64,000 nucleotides of DNA from Carposina sasakii (Eukaryota > Arthropoda > Insecta > Lepidoptera > Carposinidae). Position 1 is the stretch's first letter; each line of letters starts with the position of its first letter. The translations under genes were made by a program, and so were the position numbers. The stretch spans positions 7,750,001-7,814,000 of the forward strand of contig CP053154.1 of assembly GCA_014607495.2 (NCBI GenBank), read 5' to 3'. This document shows, piece by piece, positions 20,701 through 30,362 of this stretch. The notes beneath the pieces are model-generated. The model had not been told where the DNA came from. It saw nothing but the letters and a program-made list of their open reading frames with translations, and did no database searches.

Positions 20701-23700
20701 CAAATGCAAAACTGAGTTTAGACCGCGCGGCAATTTTACACGTAATATCCAAAACCTGTACACAGCCCATACTGTACAACAAAGAAGAACAGACACGAGA
20801 ACAAATAGACGGCGATGGACAGACACACCATGTTACCCATGAGTGCGGGTCGCCGGCGGCCGGACCGCCGTCGCCGGCACCAGCAGCGTCGGCGCCCGTA
20901 CCCGCGACTGCCCCCCGCCCGGCGCCCGGTCCGCCCCCCGTCCCGCCCCACCTCCACCGGCCGAGACCGCATCAGCATCATCGTCGACTCGCTGGCGCGC
21001 TCGGCTGAACGGTCTTCGATCATGTGCGACTCTAGGTCTTCTAGCGGCGATTCGGAACTGCAATAAAGGATATAAGTGGTAAATAAACTTTTAAGGAAAA
21101 GTGAAAGGTGGTGTGATAATCTATTTTAAGGTCATTCGACGTAACCTCAGTCCTCAGATTTGTATTTGCGTGAGTATACATAGATATCACTAACTGAGCT
21201 TTGTTAGTGATATCTATGCTCAAGCAAATGCAAAAATGAGCTCAGGCTCCGCGGATTATGGACTTGCGACCGCCAATGTAGCTCAAGTGGTGCAGTAACA
21301 TGACGTGCTACGTGTTTACTACAACAAATCCAAATATACTTGGGGATTAGGGATCTTTGCTATTTTCACGATTTATATAGATATTGTTATAATGTAAACT
21401 CTCTTTTAAAAGTATAAGTGAATGCAATAATATCAAACTTACTTGGCACTGATAGCGCAGTAGGAGCTGAGTTGTTTCCACGTGCATCCGACAGTGCAGC
21501 ACTCGTCCGCTATGCCTGCGTGGCGCTTTCTCCGCGCGCTTGGGTGCTCCACTACTGGAACAAAAGTATAATATCGCTGTTTAATAGCGAACCGCACGCA
21601 AGCAAAGAAAGCCTAAAATATTCAATGCAATATTCATCTAACGTCCTTTGTATAGAATATTTTCACTCTTACGCTTAAGACTGTTTCACATCGCGATGAA
21701 ACATTTTTTTGAAATTAAAATTTGCTGACCTGGGTACTTACGAGGGCTGTTTGATAAGTCGTTTTAAAAAGTAAACTATTTACATTGCAATATCAACAAG
21801 TCTCCTTTGAGGGCCAAACACTTGTTCCAGCGAGTTGTCCATCCCCTCCAAAAAATACGTTTTGGTCGAGGTAGGCGTTTACACCAGCGATCCAGTCCTT
21901 ATTTGTCAAAAATTTTTGCCCTCCAAGCCATCTTTTCAGATTTGGGAATAGGTAATAATCGCACGGAGCTAGATCCGGCGAATACGGAGCATGCGGAACC
22001 AGTTCGAAGCCCAACTCGTGGATTTTGGCCATTGCAATAGTTGACGTGTGCACTGGGGCATTGTCTTGATGAAAGAGGACATTTCGGACAATTTTGGTCG
22101 TTTTTCCAACAATTCGGCATTAAAACGGTCCAATAACTCTGCGTAATAACGGCCAGTGATAGTCTTTCCCTTTTCCAAGTAATCAATCATAATGATTCCT
22201 TCGCCATCCCAGAAGACTGTCGCCATGACCTTTCCAGGACAAAACAGTTGGGGGTCACCAGTCGCCATCCATGATTGCTGATTCAGGTGTATAAATGGTA
22301 CCCAAGTTTCGTCCACAGTGACAAATCGACTATTCCGAATTACGCTTCATCATATCCAAACAAAGTTTTGAAATCGTGTTTTTTTCGATTGTCAACAAAC
22401 GTGGACATCGTGCTTTGTCATACCCAAATCTTCATGCAGGATTTTATGTACTGGAGATGCCTGTGTTCTCAGCTATTTCACGCACCTTCACTCGGCGGTC
22501 GTCGAGTACGACTTCTTCAACAACACAGTAGTGACTTCGATTGGGCGACCAGAGCGTGGAGCATCAGATGTGCTTGACCGACCACGTTTAAAATCATTTA
22601 TCCAGTTATAAACAGTCTGCAACGTTGGTGCGTTAGTGCCATGAACAGAATCAAGTTCAGTTTTTATTGTGGCAGCACTGCAACCCGATCATAAAAAAAT
22701 GTTTTATAACGGCACGAAATTCAGTTTTTTCCATAGTTGTTGAATTTTACGAGTGATCACATAAACAATGGTTATACTGACAAAAACTATGTTGCTGAAT
22801 TTTTGACAGTCTTCATTTGAAAGATTGTGCCTGCCAGTGTTAACGCCATTTACCAGAAAAAAGGTTTTACAAATAGTTTTTAAAAGGACTTATCAAACAG
22901 CCCTCGTACTTACATTGCAATATAATAAAATGGGTTGTCATAAGTGGCGAGGTAGAGACGAGAAGACCTGGTCATTTACATCTAGGTATTCTCGCTATGT
23001 TAAACGTGACTGTCAAATCTCATTATCTCATTTCGGAAAAACAGCCGTGTGTATGTATGTATGTAATTAGATATCTGGAGTTGGTACACACATGACTTTC
23101 TAAATGGTACATTGTTATTAATTATTTATAGGTAACGTTATCTGTTTCATTAAATAGGACTTCTGTTGTTTATTTTAAATTAGATTATGAGTCATGTCAT
23201 TTTTTAACGAATTAGAAAATAGGAATATTTATTTACGAGGCGTTTTATCCGTCTTACTTTCCTTACTAAGTTCGATGTAAACGAGCTATAAAAAGGGCAG
23301 TAGGTAGTAGTTTTAGGCATACCTAGTAGGTATGCTGTTAGTCTTCCCATGTTCGGAAATACCTCTATATGCCAATAAATATCTATATATGCCAATAGTA
23401 ATTAACGCTCAAACGTAACAGTCCATTAATGTAGGGTTAAGCAATAATTTTACTGTGATTAGCAGACATAAACATTCAAAAGGTCATTGGATGTATTGAT
23501 AGATAAATGATGAACACATGCCAGATCACATTATATTATGGAGCAAAGTTTTAACTTGTTATTGTTTTAATACTTATAGCACACCTTCATCATTCAACTG
23601 TTCGATAAAGTGTAACATAAGGGCTAGCTTAAACGAAATATGTACTTACTATGGGTATATAATACCTATATAATAAATAATAATGTCCAATATATTTGAG

Positions 23701-26598
23701 ACACAAAATTAAATCTTTATTTTCGATGATTATGTGAACATTCATCAGTAAAATTCCACTTTCGTTACACCCTGTCTACATACAAGGCGAGACAAAGTAT
23801 GGATGCTCTACGAACCCGACATGCGTGACATGTAACTGTAAAGTATAGAAGCTACCCTAAAAACTGCTGAAATGAAAGCTTCCTTTTACATTTATGTTCT
23901 ATCACTCAAACTTGTATGCAATGCTAAAAGCTACCTTTTAAACTTGTGTGCTACGACAAAGGCTACCTTTTAAACTCGTGTGCTACGATAAAGCTACCTT
24001 TTAAAATTGTGTGCTACAATAATAGCTATATTTTAAACTTTTAGGTATGCTACTATAAAAGCTATCTTTTAAACTTGCGTGTTACGATAAAAGCTACATT
24101 TAAAACTTGTAGGTATAGGTACAATAATAGCTACTTTTTAAACTTGTGAGCTACGATAAAAACGTTATTTTAAATATGTGTGCTACGATAAAAGTTTATA
24201 GACTTATGTGCTACGACATAAGCTTCGTTTAAACTTGTGTGCTACGAGGCAAGCTCATTTAATTTTATTTACTTGTGTGGTTCAACACAAGTTCCTTTTT
24301 TCTTTTATGCTACGACGCAAACTTTCGTTTTGTCATGAAAACTAACTAATCACTACTTTTGATAGAGAGAGTGATTCAAGAGGAAGGTTTATATGTATCT
24401 ATCTATAGTATCAGCATTGCACCCGTGCGAAGCCGGGGCGGGTCGCTAGTACTATAATGCACGGTCTCTTATTGTTTGCATTGCAGTGTTTGCACCCTGC
24501 CTATATACTAATGAATTATGCAAGCAGGATCTACTTTCTTTATCTATACATATAATAAAAATGTAACGGGTCGCAGTCTGTACATGGAAGATATATGAGA
24601 AAAAAATATTATAGGAGACCTTTATCAACGCAATAGTACCCAAAACAATGATTTTTGAAATTTTGTCTGTTTGTCTGTGCACGCTAATCTCAGAAACGGC
24701 TGAACCGATTTCGATGCAGTTTTCACGAATATATTGTGACAGGTCCCACTTAACATATAGGCTACTTTTCATCCCGGGAAATGTTTTTATCCCGGATAAT
24801 TTCAACATTTGATTTTTCTGTAGTCCACGCGGACGGAGTCGCGGGCGTCCACTAGTAATACCTATAATTTTAGTATGCGTGGTTCCTTAACGTTTATCAT
24901 ATGTCAATCAGGATGTTAAAATGAAATTAAAGTAGGTATTGCTTCAGATTGGTGGTCGTCTGCTGCCTGGGTAGCTCATGGCTAGATATGACCGATACTC
25001 TGATGTCTTTGTCTGGAATGTTTATATTTATTTTCGCTTCACTCAATAGGTCAAGTGCGGGTTAATTTTTAAGAATATAATTATAAAGTCTATGACTCCT
25101 GATAACGTTGGAATGTGACTAATTGGCAAATAAGTAATACGAAATAAAAATAAATTATGTTTTACCAATTCTTAAATTACTCTGAATGGTTGTGTTATAA
25201 AGGCGATCTTACATTAGTTATATAATTAAAATTGACATGCACTAACCCCGTGTAACTGGCATTTATTAGAGGTTAACGTTATTTTATTACATTGGTACAG
25301 TGTGAATAATGTACAGAACAGTTTGGATTTATTTATTTATTTATTGAGAAATGTTAAATATTGAGGATGTATTTAAAAGCCACGTGTTTCATGTACAGGG
25401 TGTAACAAAAAGGGTATGTTAAGCGAAAAGCTATGTAAATAGCCCACTATAGAGAAGCTATCCACAAAATTTGAGATCCGAAATCACATGTTTATTTTTC
25501 CCGATTGTATGGAGAATTTTTAAATATCTCAGGAATTTTCATACAATCTTGAAAATTAAAAATGTGATTTCGAGTCTCGGTAATAGGTTCTCTATAGTGG
25601 GCTATTTATACAGCTTTTCGCTTAACATACCCTTTCTGTTACATCCTGTATAAGTACAGTAGTATCACGTAGTAATGTGTGATGCTGTCTGCCAAAGATC
25701 CGTCTACATCTCAGCGTGTGTAGCCGCCCTAAGGCTGACCTTCTCATTATCTTCCTCGATAACCGACGTTGCCTCGCGGATGTTATTGGTTTAGACGAAT
25801 AGACGATTGCAAATTAGAATAATTGAAGCTGAATGTAGGTAAAAATGCAAAATTCGAGAGGATTTCCAATTTAACATTTTTAATAATTGAAATCTTTAAT
25901 TAAATTGGTATAAACACGGACACAAACATTTTTTTTTCAAGAAATTCGACTGAGTATTTTAAAGGTGTACCTACTCAATTTCCTGTGAGTGCTTTAAAAA
26001 AAATCTCTCAAAACTGTTATTTTCAAAAAACTTTTTTCACTCTTCAAAAAATATATTTTTAAGGGTGTTTATAAATATAAGGGTATATATATATATATAT
26101 ATATATATATTAAGGGGTTTATAGTTCATAAACGATAAAGTTTTTTGATGATTCTTTATTTGTGGGCATGGAGATATCACAAGGTACCATGACTAGGTCC
26201 TGATAATGATATCCCGAAGAAATCGAGGAAAATAGAAGTGCTAATTAGCTAATTGCTGAGTTGTATTTTTGTTATTATTTAATATCTGTCGGTCTGCGGT
26301 AAATTCTGGTCGCAATAACTTAATTAGCAAATGTCTGTATCTATTGACGAGTTAATACCGGTTATCATAGAACCCGTAGATAAATACCGTGGGTAAACCA
26401 AGTGAGGTTAGCAATAAGTGCCGGCATCTAACCTGTGGGCACGTCCCATGCCGGGCTGTTGTACGCGTGGCAGACTCTGCTCATGATCTCCCCGAGCTTG
26501 CGTCCACACAGCTTCTGGCTGGCCGGCGCGCCGTCGACGCTGGCGTCCCACAGCGTAGCCACAGCCAGCATCATCAGGTGCAAGTAGTTGCTCTGCAT
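14623..26598 (-). CDS. Insulin/IGF-like peptide precursor (four coding exons)
   Basis: This is a secreted insulin-superfamily hormone, expected to act on the insulin receptor. Coding exons on the minus strand are 26433-26598, 21443-21554, 20837-21057 and 14623-14708, giving 194 residues. Intron phases are 1, 2 and 1, and every donor and acceptor agrees with the reading frame. Order: signal peptide (1-24), B chain with C-G-x2-L-x7-C, a short connecting region with one RRKR site, A chain CC-x3-C-x8-C, then a basic C-terminal extension of about 100 residues. The phase-1 intron in the connecting region is the ancestral insulin-gene position. Bombyxin genes lack introns. The short connector and long extension suggest the arthropod IGF-like class. 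Exons 1-2 are secure. Exons 3-4 rest on splice logic. A mariner relic lies in intron 1 and three retroposons in intron 3. Confidence 0.87.
14709..15400. other. Intron sequence, no feature
   Basis: Part of intron 3 of the insulin-like gene. AT-rich, no exon or classified repeat seen. Confidence 0.4.
15413..15832 (+). mobile_element. Family D retroposon, copy 2
   Basis: Starts at GATTCGGCGGGAAAAG and ends in GGGATAAACTAAAC plus poly(A). The 12-bp duplication GTAATACTTATT lies at 15401-15412 and 15833-15844. Near the 5' end a local rearrangement makes the palindrome GGGAAAAGTTGGA...TCCAACTTTTCCC. Confidence 0.85.
15857..16529 (+). mobile_element. Family D retroposon, copy 3, with nested MITE
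   Basis: Flanked by ACGGATGCGTGT at 15845-15856 and 16530-16541 and ending in a poly(A) run. Its left target duplication directly abuts the right duplication of copy 2. Two extra bases (CA) precede GATTCGG. A 255-bp MITE interrupts it at 16211-16465. Confidence 0.85.
16211..16465. repeat. MITE with ~75-bp inverted repeats
   Basis: CGGCTGTCCCAAAATAAAAC...TTTTGGGATAAAC-type arms run inverted from both ends, and ATTA is present on both sides (16207-16210 and 16466-16469) but only once in uninterrupted copies of the host retroposon. The insertion is therefore defined at base level. Superfamily unclear. Confidence 0.8.
16581..16968 (+). mobile_element. Family D retroposon, copy 4
   Basis: Starts at GATTCGGCGGG with the 11-bp duplication TCCACCAATAA at 16570-16580 and 16969-16979. 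The tail is poly(A) then TATA. It has a small internal deletion after GGTGTAAT relative to copy 1. Confidence 0.85.
17030..17377. repeat. MITE family C copy
   Basis: Shares GTTCCCGAAAACCACGGAATC and CCCTTCGTTAAGGGTGGCAA with the copy at 5678 and is bounded by TA on both sides. Confidence 0.7.
17446..17690. repeat. Tandem pair of ~122-bp GC-rich units
   Basis: Units starting at 17446 and 17568 both open AGGTRGGTTCCTACGGTCCG and share GTGATATTGCGGACCGACGC. A related inverted stretch lies at 19480-19600. Open frames through it are repeat-derived. Confidence 0.75.
18135..18491. repeat. MITE family B copy
   Basis: Begins CAGGGTGTTTGTGACAGCCA after TA. The far end CACACACCTTG is its degraded inverse. 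Related copies at 36050-36489 and 44012-44479 share AGCCAGGCAAA and CATTGTTTTGAGTTATACGA-type blocks. Confidence 0.65.
18495..18770. repeat. MITE family C copy, degraded
   Basis: Contains TTTTTGGTCGTCAACGTTCC and ACCCTTCGTTAAGGGTGGCA with internal deletions relative to the copy at 5678. Confidence 0.6.
18771..18900. repeat. MITE family A fragment
   Basis: Contains GTAACAAAAAGGTTATGTTA and ATAGCCCACTATAGAGAACC as in the full copy at 25396. Confidence 0.6.
19039..19235. repeat. MITE with 40-bp GC-rich inverted ends
   Basis: ACTATGGGTGTGCCCAACAC...CCCTACACCCTCCACT on the left is matched by the reverse complement of the right end with only a few differences. About 197 bp, non-coding. Confidence 0.75.
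19600..20836. other. Intron sequence, no feature
   Basis: Within intron 3 of the insulin-like gene. A short ACGTACGTAGCAAACTCGTAG/TAGCATATGCTACGAGTGCTACG inverted motif occurs near 20105-20150. No exon seen. Confidence 0.4.
20837..21057 (-). CDS. Insulin-like gene, coding exon 3: C-terminal extension
   Basis: Acceptor CCTTTATTGCAG|TTCCG is excellent. The phase-2 frame reads SESPLEDLESHMIEDRSAER, then a Gly/Arg-rich part with RRRCWCRRRRSGRRRP, and ends at CATGG|GTAACA in phase 1. Only this frame continues exon 2 without a stop. The phase-1 frame stops after four codons. The DNA is very GC-rich, so open frames also occur on the other strand, but none of those has splice support. Confidence 0.75.
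21153..21240 (-). ncRNA. Pre-miRNA-like hairpin in the insulin-gene intron
   Basis: The 88-base stretch folds into one stem. The core arm ATAGATATCACTAAC (21179-21193) pairs perfectly with GTTAGTGATATCTAT (21203-21217) across a loop of about 9 bases. Outer pairing of GAG/CTC, ATTTGC/GCAAAT and CTCA/TGAG continues with small bulges. Size and bulged stem fit a miRNA precursor. It lies wholly inside the 385-base intron between coding exons 2 and 3. The strand is not decided by sequence, and a small MITE could also look like this. Confidence 0.4.
21443..21554 (-). CDS. Insulin-like gene, coding exon 2: cleavage site and A chain
   Basis: Acceptor ACTTTTGTTCCAG|TAGTGG and donor GCCAA|GTAAGT are both near consensus. 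The exon reads EHPSARRKR, a furin-type site, then ADECCTVGCTWKQLSSYC, an exact CC-x3-C-x8-C A-chain pattern with the usual Leu and Tyr. It enters in phase 1, matching exon 1, and leaves in phase 2. Confidence 0.93.
21741..22906 (-). mobile_element. mariner transposon, inactive
   Basis: Terminal repeats CGAGGGCTGTTTGATAAGTC...TTTTAAAA (28 bp, one mismatch) end at 21741 and 22906, with TA on both sides. The minus-strand transposase relic spans 22734 (MEKTEFRAV) to 21793 in at least three frames. The catalytic triad can be read as TVDETW, HQDNAPVHTS and CDYYLF, with exactly 34 residues between the last two acids, giving the D,D34D signature. Frameshifts and length loss make it non-functional. 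It sits in intron 1 of the insulin-like gene, in the same orientation as that gene. Confidence 0.9.
22909..23870. other. Intron sequence, no feature
   Basis: AT-rich intron 1 DNA. Only short TATG/TACC-type simple repeats are seen. Confidence 0.4.
23900..24325. repeat. Minisatellite, ~34-bp units
   Basis: About a dozen degenerate units with the pattern CTTTTAAACTTGTGTGCTACGATAAAAGCTAC follow one another. Units diverge towards the right, where the TTTTAAACTTGTG part is least conserved. The unit is not a coding multiple that stays open and has no spacer structure. Confidence 0.85.
24409..24856 (-). mobile_element. RTE-like LINE 3' fragments
   Basis: Holds CACCCGTGCGAAGCCGGGGC (24420) and, inverted, CGCGGACGGAGTCGCGGGCG (24827) with TCATCCCGGGAAATG between. 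Same family as 38720-39145. Confidence 0.65.
24857..25395. other. Intron sequence, no feature
   Basis: AT-rich intron 1 DNA. No exon or classified repeat. Confidence 0.4.
25396..25648. repeat. MITE family A, complete copy
   Basis: CAGGGTGTAACAAAAAGGGT...GCTATGTAAATAGCCCACTATAGAGAA is inverted almost exactly at the other end, and TA flanks both sides. The element is nearly one long hairpin of 253 bp. Confidence 0.8.
25649..26432. other. Intron sequence with a (TA)n tract
   Basis: A pure TA run lies near 26086-26110. No other feature. Confidence 0.5.
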
Positions 26599-26606
26599 GG
26601 TTTAAT
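26433..26606 (-). CDS. Insulin-like gene, coding exon 1: signal peptide and B chain
   Basis: Acceptor GATTCCAG|ATTAAACC lies eight bases before ATG 26598-26596, so another, non-coding exon must lie upstream. Residues 5-17 (YLHLMMLAVATLW) form the signal-peptide core, with cleavage likely near DGAPA. The B chain reads KLCGRKLGEIMSRVCHAYN, with the C-G-x2-L-x7-C spacing of insulin B chains. The donor CCCACAG|GTTAGA leaves phase 1. The long open frame on the same strand in another phase is a shadow. Confidence 0.92.
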
Positions 26607-28283
26607 CTGGAATCACAACCATTCAATTATTGATTGAAGACACTTAGTAGAATTAAAATAGACACTTAGTAGAAACATTCAATTATTGATTAAAGACACT
26701 TCTATTAAATATTGTATAAGTAGTCAGAAAGTTTCCTGCACTAATGCGAGGCTTCATTAGAATACATTAGCTGCATCTCCTTCCGTGCGTGTTGTACCTA
26801 AGAGTCGACTAAGATGGCGGTCTCTCAGGTATGTGCTAGTAACTTATCACTGGTCGTTTACATCTGACCCCGCTATGCTAAACGTGGCTGTAGTATCTCT
26901 CCTGTGATCCTGCAGTTCTATTCACCCTATTCCATAATGGCGTTCCCATGAACACAGTCGTGTGTGTAGGTATGTATGGCCAGAAAGTTCCTTGTTGTAG
27001 CCATCACATAGGTAGGTTTCTAGTGTCGGCGTAGAGTAATCTGTTACTCGTATATCGGATCGGAACAATTTAACAATTGGTTTAAATACCGACAGCAGCT
27101 GTACATGAGCACGTTACAGTTATGCGCGATACGGTTAGCAAAAATGTCTCTGTTCTGTACATACTCGTACTTTGATTTATTTGACGAGACAATATTTTCT
27201 ATAAATGTCTAATATTTATTAGATATTGGGTCATGACCATGAGATATCAACTGGGGTCAGAGTTTAATTCCTGAATAACAAGCGATACTCTGGATTTTTT
27301 GCCTGAAGTTAGGTAAAAAGGTACCACTAAATATAACATTTCGAAATTAAAAAGGAAATTCCAATTTTATTGTAGAGCTATAAACATCAAATCGTGACTT
27401 TTGTAAATAAGGTTTAGTATTTACCTGGAAGATTTATTATTTAACTGACTCTATTTAAATAGATATTAACTTATTTCATAGTAAAAGTTTTTACAACTGT
27501 AGATATCGTAATATGAGCCACAAATGCGTGTAATATGAGTAGGATTTCGCTTTTATACCCGAGGGTAGTTGTAATCCGACACCGACTCCGCCCAACCTAG
27601 CTTTTCTATCCAATTCGATTCATTTCCTAAAGTGCAACTGATTTTATATTACAAATGCACTCCATAAGTAAGTGTTGAAATTGATACTTTGTAATCTTCA
27701 TACTCAATCTAAGTTATGTTTAAGTTACGTTGTGACAATAAAAGTTATTCTTCAGCACGTGGAAGTTATGGTTCGCAGTTACATAAGGTAGTCCATTATG
27801 AAAATATTTTCTTCAGAGTTAATAAATATTAACTCTGTTATTAAATCTTATACGTAGTTAGGTACTTATTTTTTATCTAGTCCAAGGTAAAAGTCTTCCT
27901 GGATGTAATCGGTTTTAGGTCAGACAAGAACTGAAAATATGAAAGTAAAAAAAAAACAAACGGTAAGAAGGTGGGTAAGTTTTCGTCTAATATTGCGTAA
28001 AAAAATCGTGAAATTTAAGGTATTATGTAACATATTAAATTTTTGTCTATATCTCGTAGAAGTATTTGTAATTATCGTGTTTGGGTGGGTCACATCGTAG
28101 GTAGATACCTACTTATTGATACGCATTCGTAACTATTGATAGCTAAAAATAAGACTTGTTGTACTATTGAAACTGTTCATTGATCGATTATGTGAGATAT
28201 TTTATGTGTCTAGTGAAAGTTATCTACTTATTGTTATGTTCAAGGACGTGCTGAATTAACAATTGCACTTACTGCAATTTGAT
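26607..28283. other. Probable leader intron, no feature
   Basis: Upstream of coding exon 1 of the insulin-like gene. No exon could be supported. Confidence 0.4.
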
Positions 28284-28376
28284 AGGGTGTAACAAAAGGG
28301 GTATGTTAAGCGAAAAGTTATGACATTAGCCCCATATAAGGAACCTATTCACAAAAATTTTAGACTCGAAATCATC
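28284..28376. repeat. MITE family A fragment
   Basis: GGGTGTAACAAAAGGGGTAT and GTTAAGCGAAAAG match the left end of the family. The right end is missing. Confidence 0.6.
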
Positions 28377-29864
28377 GTAATCACTTCAATCACTACTCTT
28401 TTCTATTGTGTCTATTTTTAACCCATTTCCATTGTCTTGTTCTATGTTGTTGCTGTCCGTGTATGTATAATTTTCAAATAAATTCTATCTATCTATAATC
28501 ACCTCTGTATCTACTTATGATTATGATGATGCTCTTGCTCTATGTTAAAGTAATTTTAAATTTGCCGCCTTTTCATAGATGACAATTTTCTTTATTATCT
28601 GTGAGCTGTGTGCGCGTCCCTTCTACTTGTCAAAACTGTTAAAATACCGGTGTTTGCATTTCTTCAAATATACAATATTTAGTGAAAGTAGACTGTTTCA
28701 TTCAACACTCTAGATAAATACTAAATTAGTTTCAATGTACATACGTCACACATTTAGACAACTTGGAAAGTTACTTACTATAAACCGATGAACTTATATC
28801 TTCCTTTATTTTAAGCCTAGGTATTGTTGTGTGGTAGATCAAGCTGGAGATATGGCTAACTAAAAGTCCATGAAAGCTCTAAGACCTAATAGCCTAAGAT
28901 GTCGATTGACAGAAATATATTAGTCCTAGTGAAATTGTAGGCCTTTACTTATCAGTGGGGCGATGCTATAATAAAAATAAATTGCCATGAATCAGGATGA
29001 CCTCACCTGCACAATTTGAAAAATGCAAATCAGCGGCTTCCTTTCTTTAAGTGCCATTCCGAGGATAGTGTGGGGTGTTGCCTTTACGATTGTGTTAACG
29101 TCATTGTACAGTGACTATTTTCATAATTTGATCAATTCACGCCGCTATGATTTATTCTATTTATAGTGAACTTGAAGTGTCCGTATGCAACGTGAGAGTA
29201 GAGCGTAGCGTGGGCAGTGGTAATGGTAAACAAGTTGTTATACGGTTAACGGTGGACGTCGCCACTGGGCGACCAACAATTACACTCCCACTACTACGCA
29301 CTTGCAACGTGCAATATGCATGCATGCTGTTCCCTTATGCTTTGTATCTATCGGGGATAAATCTAGAAAGAGATAACGCAGGCGATTGAAAGGATTCATT
29401 ACATATTTAATTGCATTAAACCTACATATCTGCTCTGTCTGATGTTATGTGATCGCTGTCTGACTCTTTGCTTATGGCTAGCACGAAAACGTAATGTTAT
29501 ATCATACGATGCTTAATCCTATACTTGAAGGAGCAATTTCTGTATATTTGTATGTAATTCTGTAGAAACCTGTGACAAATATTATACCGAAATATAATAA
29601 TCGATGACACCCTACATTTCGTATTGTTTTGTTCTAGAACCAAAAATACCATGCATGATCTAACATTGCAGTCATCAGATAGTGCAGTGACCTAAGTCGA
29701 ACAGTGATATAATTATACGCACATGAGAAAACTGAACCGTTCCGAACCATGACCTGGATACAGATTTTTGTAGACACTATCGCAGCATAACACTCATGTG
29801 AACCTGCGAGATGGTTAGTCACCTGATACGAGATTACATTAGTGTTAAATACCTCATCACGGGT
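28377..29864. other. No supported gene
   Basis: An ORF at 29147-29389 is flanked by CGTGAGAGTAGAGCG and CCACTACTACGC-like inverted motifs and looks repeat-derived. No other feature seen. Confidence 0.35.
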
Positions 29865-29980
29865 GTCGACCGCACGAGTAGCGTGTCTACCAGTCTCTAC
29901 GTAGGTATCCCGGCGCGGCTCGCGATCACTCCCGCTGCGCGTGCGCCGCCCGGCTCAGTGCTTGTGCACTTGATTGGATA
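29865..29980 (-). promoter_or_regulatory. CpG-rich segment, possible alternative promoter
   Basis: A cluster of CG dinucleotides (CCCGGCGCGGCTCGCGATCA and GCTGCGCGTGCGCCGCCCGG on the plus strand) interrupts AT-rich DNA. On the minus strand a CCAAT motif precedes it and a donor-like ATCAG|GTGACT follows near 29820. It could be a second leader exon of the insulin-like gene, but nothing fixes its strand. Confidence 0.25.
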
Positions 29981-30119
29981 ATTACATGAATCTCGATCCC
30001 TGCTCGATATACAGCCTTGTTGCTGACGATTTGCAACAGCTGTTTGACCACTACATGTAGGGTTACCATGTAGAAAATTTCTACGTTCGGAGCAATAGCC
30101 TGATTTCCCTCAGTCAGGT

Positions 30120-30362
30120 TTTCTTCTTCTACCTCAGCCTATTGCAGTCCACTGCTGGTCGTAGGCCTCCCCCAGGGCACGCCACAAGATACTGCCACAG
30201 GGCGGTTTTGCCCATAGTCACCACGCTGGGCAGGCGGGTTGGTGACCGCAGTGTGATTTTCGGACTATGTTGTCAGTACCCACCTCCCGGAAACCCTTAA
30301 TCGCCTCGTACGATACCCACGGACAGGCAGGGGTGGTACAAACTCTATTCTGTCGGCACCAC
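30120..30362 (-). mobile_element. LINE-derived or SINE 3' segment
   Basis: On the minus strand it contains GAAACCCTTAATCGCC-type inverse blocks and GGCCTACGACCAGCAGTGGACTGCAATAGGCTGA. The same segment in the plus orientation is at 46418-46672 with a GATGATGATGA tail, which marks the 3' end of a retroposon. Confidence 0.7.

Noticed and set aside
20815..21082. Plus-strand open frames of 79-83 codons, GC-rich
   Set aside because: They are the reverse of insulin-gene exon 3, which has a strong acceptor and donor on the minus strand and the only phase that links to the A-chain exon.
23900..24325. CRISPR-like array
   Set aside because: Units are contiguous and degenerate with no unique spacers, and the genome is that of an insect. 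It is a minisatellite.
26408..26637. Open frames on both strands over coding exon 1 of the insulin-like gene
   Set aside because: They are out of phase with the signal peptide and B chain and run past the splice sites.
28990..29080. Alternative first coding exon (ATG then GTGCAG|GTGAGG) for the insulin-like gene
   Set aside because: Its phase-0 end joined to the acceptor at 26606 gives an early stop in the B-chain exon.
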